Assembly (NCBI GenBank): GCA_043777675.1
Contig: JAYWHR010000009.1
Location: 1 to 64,000 of the forward strand
DNA: 64,000 nt
DNA from: JANMDU01 sp043777675
Lineage (GTDB): Bacteria > Pseudomonadota > Gammaproteobacteria > Burkholderiales > Burkholderiaceae_C
Direction of reading: 5' to 3'
The stretch's first letter is position 1. Each line of letters opens with the position of its first letter. The notes beneath the pieces were generated by a model. It saw nothing but the letters and a program-made list of their open reading frames with translations. It was not told the DNA's origin and searched no databases. Below, piece by piece: positions 16,475 to 23,767 of this stretch. The translations under genes and the position numbers were made by a program.

Positions 16475-19393
16475 ATGTTGATGCAAACCGCCCCCTCGTT
16501 AAGCGAACTTGAAAACCACAGCGAATTCCAAGCGCGCCACATTGGCCCGTGGGAAGGCGATGAGCAACACATGCTCAGCGTGATTGGTGCAGCTTCGCGC
16601 CGCGCCCTGATTGAAGCCATCGTGCCGAAATCTATCGCGCGCGCCAACGCCATGAAGCTCCCCCCGCCGATCACTGAGGCTGCTGCGCTCGCTGAAATGA
16701 AGTCAATAGCCAGCAAAAATAAGTTGATGAAAAATTTCATCGGCCAAGGCTATTACGGCACGCACACTCCTGGCGTGATTTTGCGCAACATTTTAGAAAA
16801 TCCCGCTTGGTACACGGCGTATACGCCCTATCAAGCCGAGATCAGCCAAGGCCGCATGGAAGCGTTGATTAACTTTCAAACCATGGTGTGTGACCTGACT
16901 GGTATGCCGATGGCCAATGCCTCCATGCTCGATGAAGCCACAGCAGCTGCCGAGGCCATGACGCTGGCCAAACGCAGCGTGAAAGCCAAAGGCCATGTCT
17001 GTATCGTGGCAGGTGACGCGCATCCGCAAACCATTGAAGTGATGCAAACCCGCGCCAAGCCTCTGGGCATCGAGATCAAAACAGCCGAGTCTGAAGCAGA
17101 GTGGAATGCGTTGATCGCAGGCGATGATTATTTCGCCGTGCTCGAGCAGTATCCATCCACAAGCGGCCGATTAGGCGAAGAAGGCAACGATGTCAAAACC
17201 GCGCACGCCAAAGGCGCGGCTTATATCGTCGCCACTGATTTACTCGCGCTGACCCTACTCACACCTCCTGGCCAATGGGGTAATGGCGACAGCCAAGGCG
17301 CAGCAGATATCGTGATCGGCTCCACCCAGCGCTTCGGCATGCCGCTGTGCAATGGCGGGCCGCATGCTGCCTTCCTCGCTTGCAAAGACGATTTCAAGCG
17401 CTCTATGCCCGGCCGCCTCGTGGGCGTGAGCGTCGATGCACATGGCAACCCAGCTTACCGCCTCGCGCTGCAAACCCGCGAGCAACACATTCGCCGCGAA
17501 AAAGCCACCAGCAATATTTGTACAGCGCAGGTGCTCCCAGCAGTCGTCGCTAGTATGTATGCCGTGTATCACGGCCCTACTGGCTTGAAGCGCATCGCGC
17601 AGCGCGTGGCCAGCTACACCGCAATTCTCGCCAAAGGTCTGCAAGAACTGGGTCTGAACCTTGGCACGCACAGCAGCGGCTTCGATACGATCTGCCTGCA
17701 CACCATGGATGCTACAGATTCAATAGCAGATCGCGCCGTGTCAAAGGGCGCGAACCTGCGGAAAGCTTGGGATGAATACACCATCATCAGCTTGGATGAG
17801 ACCACAACGCGCGCTGACGTCGAGCTGCTGTGGACGATCTTCGCTGATGGCAAAAAGATGCCCGATTTCGCACAATTCGAAAAAGGCATCGAGCCCCTCA
17901 TCCCGCATTCCCTGCGCCGCACCAGCCCTTTCCTCACGCATCCCGTCTTCAACTCGCACCACAGCGAGACGGCGATGCTGCGCTACATCCGTAAGCTCTC
18001 AGATAAAGATCTTGCGCTTGATCGCACCATGATCCCTCTGGGTAGCTGCACCATGAAGCTCAACGCCACCAGCGAGATGATCCCGATCACTTGGCCTGAG
18101 TTTGCAAACATTCATCCGTTTAGCCCACCCGATCAGCGCGAAGGCTATACATTGATGGACGAGCAACTTCGCGCATGGCTCTGCCAAGCCACCGGCTACG
18201 CCGGCATCAGCTTGCAGCCCAATGCAGGCTCGCAAGGCGAATACGCGGGCTTACTCGTGATCAACGCATGGCAAGAATCTCGCGGCCAAGGCCATCGCAA
18301 GATTTGCCTGATCCCCGCCAGCGCCCACGGCACCAATCCAGCTAGCGCGCAAATGGTCGGCATGCAAGTCGTCGTTGTGGCATGCGATGCGCAAGGAAAT
18401 GTGGATATGGTCGATATGCGGGCTAAATGCGAGCAACACAGCGCGAATCTCGCCGCTGTGATGATCACCTATCCATCAACTCACGGCGTGTTTGAAACCA
18501 GCGTGAAAGAGCTCTGTGCCTTGGTGCACAAGCACGGTGGCCGCGTGTATGTGGATGGCGCAAACATGAATGCCTTGGTCGGCGTGGCCGCGCCCGGCGA
18601 ATTTGGCGGCGATGTGAGCCATTTGAACTTGCACAAAACCTTCTGCATTCCTCACGGCGGTGGTGGTCCCGGCGTCGGCCCTGTTTGCGTGGTGGAAGAC
18701 CTCGTGCCCTTCCTACCCGGCCATGAAACGGGCGGGATCAAAACACAGGGCGTAGGAGCAGTCAGCGCAGCGCCACTGGGCAATGCAGCCGTGCTACCCA
18801 TCAGTTGGATGTATTGCCGCATGATGGGCACCGATGGTTTGAAAGATGCCACAGAAATTTCTATCCTCAGCGCCAACTACATCAGTGCCCGTTTAAAAGG
18901 CCACTTCCCCACACTTTATGCAAGCGAAGCAGGCTATGTCGCCCACGAATGCATCTTAGATTTGCGCCCAATCAAAGAGGCCTGTGGTGTGAGCGCAGAA
19001 GATGTGGCAAAGCGATTGATCGACTACGGTTTTCACGCCCCGACGCTGAGCTTCCCTGTAGCAGGCACACTCATGGTTGAGCCGACCGAGAGCGAAGATT
19101 TGCGCGAAATAGATCGTTTCATCGAGGCAATGATCGCGATCCGCGCTGAGATCACGCAGATCGAAAAAGGCGTATGGCCACAAGACGACAACCCACTTAA
19201 GCATGCTCCGCACACCGCGCAAACGGTAAGTGCAGATGAGTGGAAGCACGCCTACCCACGCTCAGTTGCCAGCGCCACCTTGAGCGCTAAGCAACACAGC
19301 AAATACTGGGCACCTGTCGGCCGCCTAGACAATGTGTATGGCGATAGAAATCTGTTCTGCTCTTGCGTGCCGATGGATAGCTACGAAGCTTGA
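16475..19393 (+). CDS. gcvP: Glycine dehydrogenase (decarboxylating), P protein
   Basis: GcvP decarboxylates glycine with pyridoxal phosphate and loads the aminomethyl group onto GcvH. The single-chain form (972 aa) is present, with N-terminal and C-terminal halves fused. The PLP-binding Lys is K721 in NLHKTFCIPHGGGGPG, and the glycine-rich stretch that follows is typical. FQARHIGP near the start and the LGSCTMKLNA segment also mark the family. The start is ATG at 16475, with another in-frame ATG at 16481; neither has a strong ribosome site. It is the last gene of the gcv operon and ends before a GC-rich hairpin. Confidence 0.96.
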   Translation: MLMQTAPSLSELENHSEFQARHIGPWEGDEQHMLSVIGAASRRALIEAIVPKSIARANAMKLPPPITEAAALAEMKSIASKNKLMKNFIGQGYYGTHTPGVILRNILENPAWYTAYTPYQAEISQGRMEALINFQTMVCDLTGMPMANASMLDEATAAAEAMTLAKRSVKAKGHVCIVAGDAHPQTIEVMQTRAKPLGIEIKTAESEAEWNALIAGDDYFAVLEQYPSTSGRLGEEGNDVKTAHAKGAAYIVATDLLALTLLTPPGQWGNGDSQGAADIVIGSTQRFGMPLCNGGPHAAFLACKDDFKRSMPGRLVGVSVDAHGNPAYRLALQTREQHIRREKATSNICTAQVLPAVVASMYAVYHGPTGLKRIAQRVASYTAILAKGLQELGLNLGTHSSGFDTICLHTMDATDSIADRAVSKGANLRKAWDEYTIISLDETTTRADVELLWTIFADGKKMPDFAQFEKGIEPLIPHSLRRTSPFLTHPVFNSHHSETAMLRYIRKLSDKDLALDRTMIPLGSCTMKLNATSEMIPITWPEFANIHPFSPPDQREGYTLMDEQLRAWLCQATGYAGISLQPNAGSQGEYAGLLVINAWQESRGQGHRKICLIPASAHGTNPASAQMVGMQVVVVACDAQGNVDMVDMRAKCEQHSANLAAVMITYPSTHGVFETSVKELCALVHKHGGRVYVDGANMNALVGVAAPGEFGGDVSHLNLHKTFCIPHGGGGPGVGPVCVVEDLVPFLPGHETGGIKTQGVGAVSAAPLGNAAVLPISWMYCRMMGTDGLKDATEISILSANYISARLKGHFPTLYASEAGYVAHECILDLRPIKEACGVSAEDVAKRLIDYGFHAPTLSFPVAGTLMVEPTESEDLREIDRFIEAMIAIRAEITQIEKGVWPQDDNPLKHAPHTAQTVSADEWKHAYPRSVASATLSAKQHSKYWAPVGRLDNVYGDRNLFCSCVPMDSYEA

Positions 19394-19400
19394 TCTTCAT

Positions 19401-19430
19401 CACTCGGGCGCAGTTACACGTGCCCGAGTG
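19401..19430 (+). terminator. Hairpin after gcvP
   Basis: CACTCGGGC (19401-19409) pairs with GCCCGAGTG (19422-19430) across a 12-nt loop, 7 bp after the gcvP stop. The T-run of a classical terminator is missing, so it may act as a transcript-end stabiliser or a weak terminator. Confidence 0.55.
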
Positions 19431-19431
19431 A

Positions 19432-19483
19432 ATTGCTTACTATTAAATTCGTAGCGCATCGCGCAGGTTCTATGCCGGGTAGA
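19432..19483 (+). repeat. Dispersed palindromic element, intergenic (after gcvP)
   Basis: Diverged forward copy: TTGCTTACTATTAAATTCGT with AGCG, then TCGCGCA, then TCTATGCCGGGTAG. It follows the gcvP hairpin directly. The rest of the 19394-19609 gap holds only this, the hairpin and the inverted-repeat arm at 19519. Confidence 0.7.
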
Positions 19484-19518
19484 GGCTGATTTCTTCATAT
19501 TTTTTGGCGAACTAGCCG

Positions 19519-19557
19519 TTTCGCGCTACCTCGTGTACCTGCGGCCTACCGTCGAGC
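19519..19557 (+). repeat. Left arm of inverted repeat flanking the zinc-ribbon gene
   Basis: A 39-bp segment centred on TGTACCTGCGGCCTA. The reverse complement of 20363-20401 matches it at 32 of 39 positions. The two arms enclose the 159-aa gene at 19610-20089. Confidence 0.65.
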
Positions 19558-19609
19558 GTGAGAATTGCGGTATAAATCGCGTTAGCACTACCAACAACCT
19601 AAGCCATCC

Positions 19610-20089
19610 ATGTACACAGAGATCAGCGCCGCAATACAAAGCGTTAAAGCCGTAGCGGAGTTGGCGAAGGCTGCCAACACAATTGCCAATCACAACGAGC
19701 TAATGACAGCAGTTAATGAAGTCCATTCGAGACTGATGGAAGCAACAGCTGTGGCGCTGGCCGCGCAAGAGCGACATTCAAACCTTCTTAGACAAGTAGC
19801 TGATCTCAAGAAACAAGTGGCTGACCTCACTGCAAAACAAACTAAAGCGGACAGGTATCAACTCCACAGTTTTCCAAAAGGGACCTTGGTTTACAAGCTG
19901 AAGGATGCAGTAGAAGGCGATGAACCAATGCATTTTTTGTGCACAAAGTGTGTCGACTCAGGAGGGCACACGAAGCTACAGCCATGGGGAGTAAGGCGCC
20001 TAAAATGCAACTCCTGCAACAATGTCCTCCAGATTGAGGCTGATCCGCCAAGTCCGCCCAAACAACGCAGGGCAACCGTCGCGTGGTAG
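19610..20089 (+). CDS. Hypothetical protein with helical N-terminus and C-terminal zinc ribbon
   Basis: This is a 159-aa protein of unknown function. Residues about 1-75 are Ala/Gln/Leu-rich helix with heptad spacing (LLRQVADLKKQVADLTAKQ), probably a coiled coil. Residues about 80-130 hold a short beta-rich region and two CxxC pairs (CTKC and CNSC) that would bind one zinc. I recall proteins of this layout from phage and accessory regions, but cannot name a family. The gene is isolated between gcvP and a broken nuclease gene, flanked by a 39-bp inverted repeat and by two copies of the palindromic element. This fits an acquired cassette. Confidence 0.65.
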   Translation: MYTEISAAIQSVKAVAELAKAANTIANHNELMTAVNEVHSRLMEATAVALAAQERHSNLLRQVADLKKQVADLTAKQTKADRYQLHSFPKGTLVYKLKDAVEGDEPMHFLCTKCVDSGGHTKLQPWGVRRLKCNSCNNVLQIEADPPSPPKQRRATVAW

Positions 20090-20362
20090 CAGCAGCTATC
20101 TTCTATGAGGCCTGATACATCGCTCAAGTGGCCTACCAAAAACTAGCAATAAGCATCGTCTTTTAGAACTCTGTTCGCCTGCGCCTAATCTGGTGAGACG
20201 CTTTTGCCTTGCTGCCAGCTTAATTAAGACACGAACCGGACACCTTGCCAGCGGAGAGCGTTGGGTAGTTGCACTGGAAATTTTTTGGAAGGCGCGCGGA
20301 GACCATCGTTAAATCACCGAGGCCGCAATCGCGTGTGTTTTCAAAAAGTTTACAGGGTAACT
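20090..20362. other. Gene-free stretch
   Basis: I see no convincing gene, RNA or promoter here. A 63-codon minus-strand frame (20220-20411) lacks a ribosome site and recognisable features. The stretch ends at the right arm of the inverted repeat and could be decayed remnant DNA of the same cassette. Confidence 0.4.
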
Positions 20363-20401
20363 GCCCGACGCTAGGCCGCAGGTACAAGACTTCGAGCGAA
20401 A
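20363..20401 (-). repeat. Right arm of inverted repeat flanking the zinc-ribbon gene
   Basis: Reverse-complement partner of 19519-19557. The identical core is TAGGCCGCAGGTACA, with 32 of 39 positions matching overall. It lies about 270 bp after the end of the enclosed gene. Confidence 0.65.
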
Positions 20402-20410
20402 TGCTCAGCA

Positions 20411-20460
20411 CGCTAACACTATGAATTTAATAGCCCCCTGCGCAATAAACACGGCAGCCA
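20411..20460 (+). repeat. Dispersed palindromic element, intergenic (next to nuclease pseudogene)
   Basis: Diverged forward copy: CTATGAATTTAATAGC, then CTGCGC, then AATAAACACGGCAGCC. It lies 25 bp from the 3' end of the broken DUF1016 gene. A sister copy lies at the other end of that gene (21649). Confidence 0.65.
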
Positions 20461-20485
20461 CCACACTAATTCAGCCAAAAATTCT

Positions 20486-21601
20486 TCACAAAAGCTGCGA
20501 TTCAATGAACCGCTGCATATCCTCTTTCTTAGGTAGCTCCAATTGATATCTTGAGACGAAAATCTCGTTGTCCATGGCGGCTGTGGCGTACTCCACCAAA
20601 GCATGGTCTTTTTGAGTGCAGAGCAAAATACCCACGGGTAGGTTGTCGCCTGCTGTCATCATGTGTTTGCGATACCAGCTCACATACGTGTTGAGTTGCC
20701 CAATATTTTCATGGGTAAACGCTCCCACTTTCAACTCCACCAACACATGGCATTTCAATATGCGGCGGTAAAACACCATGTCCACAAAATAATGACCTTC
20801 GCCGATCAAAATACGCTTTTGCCTAGCTTCAAAGCAAAAACCGTGGCCCATCTCCAGCAAAAAATGCTGCAATTTATCCAGCAATTGCGCCTCCAGATGT
20901 GACTCGCTCATCACCTCCTGTGGCAGCAAGCCCAGAAATTCAAACACATACGGATCCCGAATCGTTTGGGCGGCATTTCCTTGCTCGGCATCAGCTTGCG
21001 CCTGAGCCGACAGAGCAGCCTTGTCTGTCGACAGACCCGAGCGCTCTTAATACAAGCTGGCGATCTGGCGGCGCAACTCACGCACCGACCAATTACCGCG
21101 CATGCATTCCAGTTCATAGAAGCGGCGCTGCACAGCATCGTTCAGATTTAGAAGTTCTGAAATATGCGAGAACGACAATCGTGCGATCAGGTCAGACAAG
21201 GGAGCGCCGATGAGCTGCTTCGCAGATTGCGGAGACAGTGACTCCACAATCTGAGAAACCGACAAAGGAGCCAACAAAAGAGCCGTTTTTTGCAATTGTG
21301 GAGATAGCGTCTCCACAATGTTTGGGTAAGTCAAATAAAACTGCCGGTAGCGATAGAGCTCGCGTTTGTCGCAGCGGGGTAGACCTTGTACAGACAGGCA
21401 CTCAGCCAACTTGTCCAACAGTTTGTCACCATAGCTCTGACGATCGATGCCGCCACGTTCATAGGTTTCGATGTAAAACCCAAACAGCCAATTGCGCAGC
21501 GCCAGACCGCTGTTGACAGCTCGCATCGCTTGCGCCTGCAGCGTATCGTGCGCTGTGCTCAGTGCAGCCAGCAGTTGGTCAAAAGTGGATAAATTGCTCA
21601 A
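20486..21601 (-). pseudogene. DUF1016 (YhcG-type) PDDEXK nuclease, interrupted by one in-frame stop
   Basis: The minus strand encodes a 371-residue DUF1016 protein with one TAA at 21049-21047. The first part (184 aa from 21601) is the N-terminal DUF1016 domain (LRNWLFGFYI, ELYRYRQFYLTYP, WSVRELRRQIASLY). The same frame continues past the stop as ERSGLSTDKA, then IRDPYVFEFLG, then the PDDEXK nuclease core (FVDMVFYRRILKCHVLVELK, with the Asp and Glu-x-Lys of the active site). In relatives a Tyr or Phe normally sits where the stop is. A single base change explains the break. An alternative is two separate proteins, the second restarting near 20947. YhcG-type proteins are linked to mobile elements and defence-type loci. 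Copies of the dispersed repeat lie at both ends. Confidence 0.85.
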
Positions 21602-21648
21602 TGCTTACCTTTTAAACCGTGGCGTCTTGGTTTCTCTGTACTTTGCAT

Positions 21649-21696
21649 ACCGCTACAAAGTCCATAGCACCTTGCGCAATAAACACGCCGGCTATT
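21649..21696 (+). repeat. Dispersed palindromic element, intergenic (nuclease–ypfJ)
   Basis: Forward copy: CGCTACAAAGTCCATAGC, then CTTGCGC, then ACACGCCGGCTATT. It lies between the start of the DUF1016 pseudogene and the 3' end of ypfJ. Confidence 0.75.
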
Positions 21697-21708
21697 ACCC
21701 TAAAACGC

Positions 21709-22620
21709 TTACAGCTGCTTCGCACTAAACGTATCGCAGCTCTTCACACTGCCAGTCTGAATGCCTTGATTGAACCAACGCATGCGCTGTTGGCTGGTAC
21801 CGTGGGTGAAGCTATCGGGCACGATGCGGCCTTGGCTTTTTTGTTGGAGGGCATCATCGCCAATGGCTTGGGCTGCGTTCATCGCTTCTTCGATATCGCC
21901 TTTTTCTAACCAAGTTTTGCCCTGAGTTTTGTATTTTTTCTCAGTGTGATGCGCCCATACGCCGGCGTAGCAATCGGCTTGTAATTCAAGGCGCACGGAG
22001 AGCGCGTTTTGCTCACGCTCACTGACCTTGCCGCGCATGGCATCGACCTTGCCGCTTGTGCCGAGCACGTTTTGCACATGGTGCCCCACCTCATGCGCAA
22101 TAACATAAGCTTGCGCGAAATCACCCGGCGCGCCGAGCTTGTTCTTCATGGTCTCATAAAAGCTCAGATCGATATACACCTTACGGTCTGCCGGGCAGTA
22201 AAACGGGCCCATCGCCGCTTGGCCTGCGCCACAAGCAGTGCGCGTTTGGCCGCGAAAGAGCTCTAATTTCGGTGCAGGATATTGCGCACCCGCTTGTTTG
22301 AAGACTTCGCCCCACACGTCTTCTGTGTCTGCGAGCACGGCAGCGACCATTGATGCCATCGCATCATCTTTCGGAGGGCGCTTAGCGGGTGCCTGCTGCA
22401 CCTGTGGTGCAACCTCACCACCACCGCCAATGATGCCGAGCACAGTCATGGGGTTGATGCCGAAAATCCAGCCAGCAATGAGCGCGATGACGATCGTGCC
22501 TAAGCCCATACCACGCCCGCCGCCCAAGCGAAAACCACCGCCTCCTCCACCGCCTCCACCGCCTGCTTGGTCACGGCGGTCTTCTACGTTATCTGATTGG
22601 CGATTGCCTTCCCATTTCAT
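21709..22620 (-). CDS. ypfJ: YpfJ-family neutral zinc metallopeptidase
   Basis: This is a 303-aa membrane-anchored peptidase. After a Gly-rich cytoplasmic start that includes a run of about ten glycines (residues about 20-29), one membrane segment follows (about 38-60). The catalytic domain contains the zinc motif HEVGHHVQ at about residue 176, a downstream Glu in ELQADCYAG, and the family-typical ACGAGQAAMGPFYCPAD. A ribosome site (AGGAG) lies 7 nt before the ATG. The biological substrate of the family is unknown to me. The gene stands alone on this strand. Confidence 0.9.
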   Translation of the reverse strand: MKWEGNRQSDNVEDRRDQAGGGGGGGGGGFRLGGGRGMGLGTIVIALIAGWIFGINPMTVLGIIGGGGEVAPQVQQAPAKRPPKDDAMASMVAAVLADTEDVWGEVFKQAGAQYPAPKLELFRGQTRTACGAGQAAMGPFYCPADRKVYIDLSFYETMKNKLGAPGDFAQAYVIAHEVGHHVQNVLGTSGKVDAMRGKVSEREQNALSVRLELQADCYAGVWAHHTEKKYKTQGKTWLEKGDIEEAMNAAQAIGDDALQQKSQGRIVPDSFTHGTSQQRMRWFNQGIQTGSVKSCDTFSAKQL

Positions 22621-22693
22621 GGCATTGCTCCTAATGATTGAATGCCATCATCGTACACCGCGCCTGTGTCGCCAGGAATCTTGCGTGAACTGA

Positions 22694-22966
22694 TTACTCT
22701 TGAAATAAAGCGAACACACGTATCGCGCATTCGCGCAGCGATGCATATGTGCTTGTATGAGCAAGCCCGAGTTGCTCAAAGGCATAAATCGCATCGGTTT
22801 GCATGCGGCGCGTATCCACCAATAGCCCATCGTCTGCCATCAGTTGCGCAAAACGGGACAGCATCGCCAAGCCGCTGGCATAACCCAACTCCATCGGGTG
22901 CAAACTCGCACCAACACCAGCCGAGGAAATATCTACCGACTGAGTTTTCGAAGTCACTGTCATCAT
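22694..22966 (-). CDS. Small hypothetical protein
   Basis: This is a predicted 90-aa soluble, mainly helical protein. I start it at the paired ATGs at 22966/22963 because GAGAGG lies just upstream; a longer in-frame reading from 23047 would run into the palindrome at 23041. No motif is recognised. Its start faces pcp, with the perfect 16-bp palindrome between them, so both genes may answer to the same regulator. Confidence 0.5.
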   Translation of the reverse strand: MMTVTSKTQSVDISSAGVGASLHPMELGYASGLAMLSRFAQLMADDGLLVDTRRMQTDAIYAFEQLGLAHTSTYASLRECAIRVFALFQE

Positions 22967-23040
22967 GAAGCCTCTCAATGGATTAGCTGGAGTAGCAGCA
23001 TGGCTAGCCACTCGTACATTGCTTAGCGCAATTGAAACAA

Positions 23041-23056
23041 TGTACAAATTTGTACA
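23041..23056. promoter_or_regulatory. Perfect 16-bp palindrome, probable operator
   Basis: TGTACAAATTTGTACA is a perfect dyad between the divergent small gene and pcp, 28 bp before the pcp start. Its shape fits a dimeric repressor (GntR, MarR or TetR type), but no such gene is adjacent. Confidence 0.6.
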
Positions 23057-23083
23057 TAAAGCGATTGTGATTCAATACACGAT

Positions 23084-23758
23084 ATGAAAATAGGAGATCC
23101 ACCCAAGACAAGCGTGACAAATTCACGGAAATCATCAAAAACGCTTTTGCTGACAGGTTTTGAGCCCTTCGGCGACGATCCGGGCTCTTTGTCGCTCAAT
23201 CCAAGCGCCTCAATCGTGCAGGCCTTGCATAGTCAGCAAATCAGTGATTGGCGGGTAGCTGGCCATGTATTGCCTTGCGAATATGGCCGCTCTGCGCGCG
23301 TGCTTAAAACGCTGCTGCGCGAGTACGAGCCGCAAGCTGTCATGTGTCTGGGCCAAGCTGGAGGCCGCAGCGCCATCAGCATCGAGCGTATTGCCGTGAA
23401 TTGGGATGAAGCTGAGTTGGCAGACAACGCAGGTGTGCTGCGAAGCGGCCAACCGATTTTCAAAACTGCGCCTGCGGCGTACTTCAGCTCCTTGCCTGTT
23501 TACGCCATGCGCGATGCCCTGCTCAGCCAAAATATTCCCGTAGAGATATCAAGCAGCGCCGGCCATTTCGTTTGCAATCATGTTTTCTTTTCGCTGATGC
23601 ATGCATTGCGCGCGAGCACTCGCAGCCGAAAAATTCTCGCAGGCTTTGTTCATGTGCCGTATCTGCCTGAGCAGGCGGATCAATGCAGCTCACCCACGCC
23701 CTCCATGCACTTAACGCAAATGCAAGCAGGCATCATTTGCGCAATGAAGAGCTTGTAG
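23084..23758 (+). CDS. pcp: Pyrrolidone-carboxylate peptidase (pyroglutamyl peptidase I)
   Basis: Pcp is a cytoplasmic cysteine peptidase that removes N-terminal pyroglutamate. The catalytic triad is visible: E101 in SIERIAVN, C164 in SAGHFVCNHVFF, and H190 in FVHVPYLPEQ. The opening LLLTGFEPFGDDP (from about residue 21) is typical. The protein is 224 aa, slightly longer than usual because about 18 extra residues precede LLLTGFEPF. The start has no clear ribosome site, so the true start may be internal. It lies directly downstream of the 16-bp palindrome. Confidence 0.9.
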   Translation: MKIGDPPKTSVTNSRKSSKTLLLTGFEPFGDDPGSLSLNPSASIVQALHSQQISDWRVAGHVLPCEYGRSARVLKTLLREYEPQAVMCLGQAGGRSAISIERIAVNWDEAELADNAGVLRSGQPIFKTAPAAYFSSLPVYAMRDALLSQNIPVEISSSAGHFVCNHVFFSLMHALRASTRSRKILAGFVHVPYLPEQADQCSSPTPSMHLTQMQAGIICAMKSL

Positions 23759-23767
23759 GCTCTGAGC

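Noticed and set aside
17706..17760. Segment in gcvP (GCTACAGATTCAATAGCAGA, read as ATDSIADRAVSKGA) resembling the dispersed element
   Set aside because: It lacks the TATGCCGGC right half, and GcvP proteins from other bacteria have a segment of equal length here, so no insertion is implied.
20220..20411. A 63-codon minus-strand frame next to the zinc-ribbon gene
   Set aside because: No motif, no ribosome site, and it overlaps the inverted-repeat arm.
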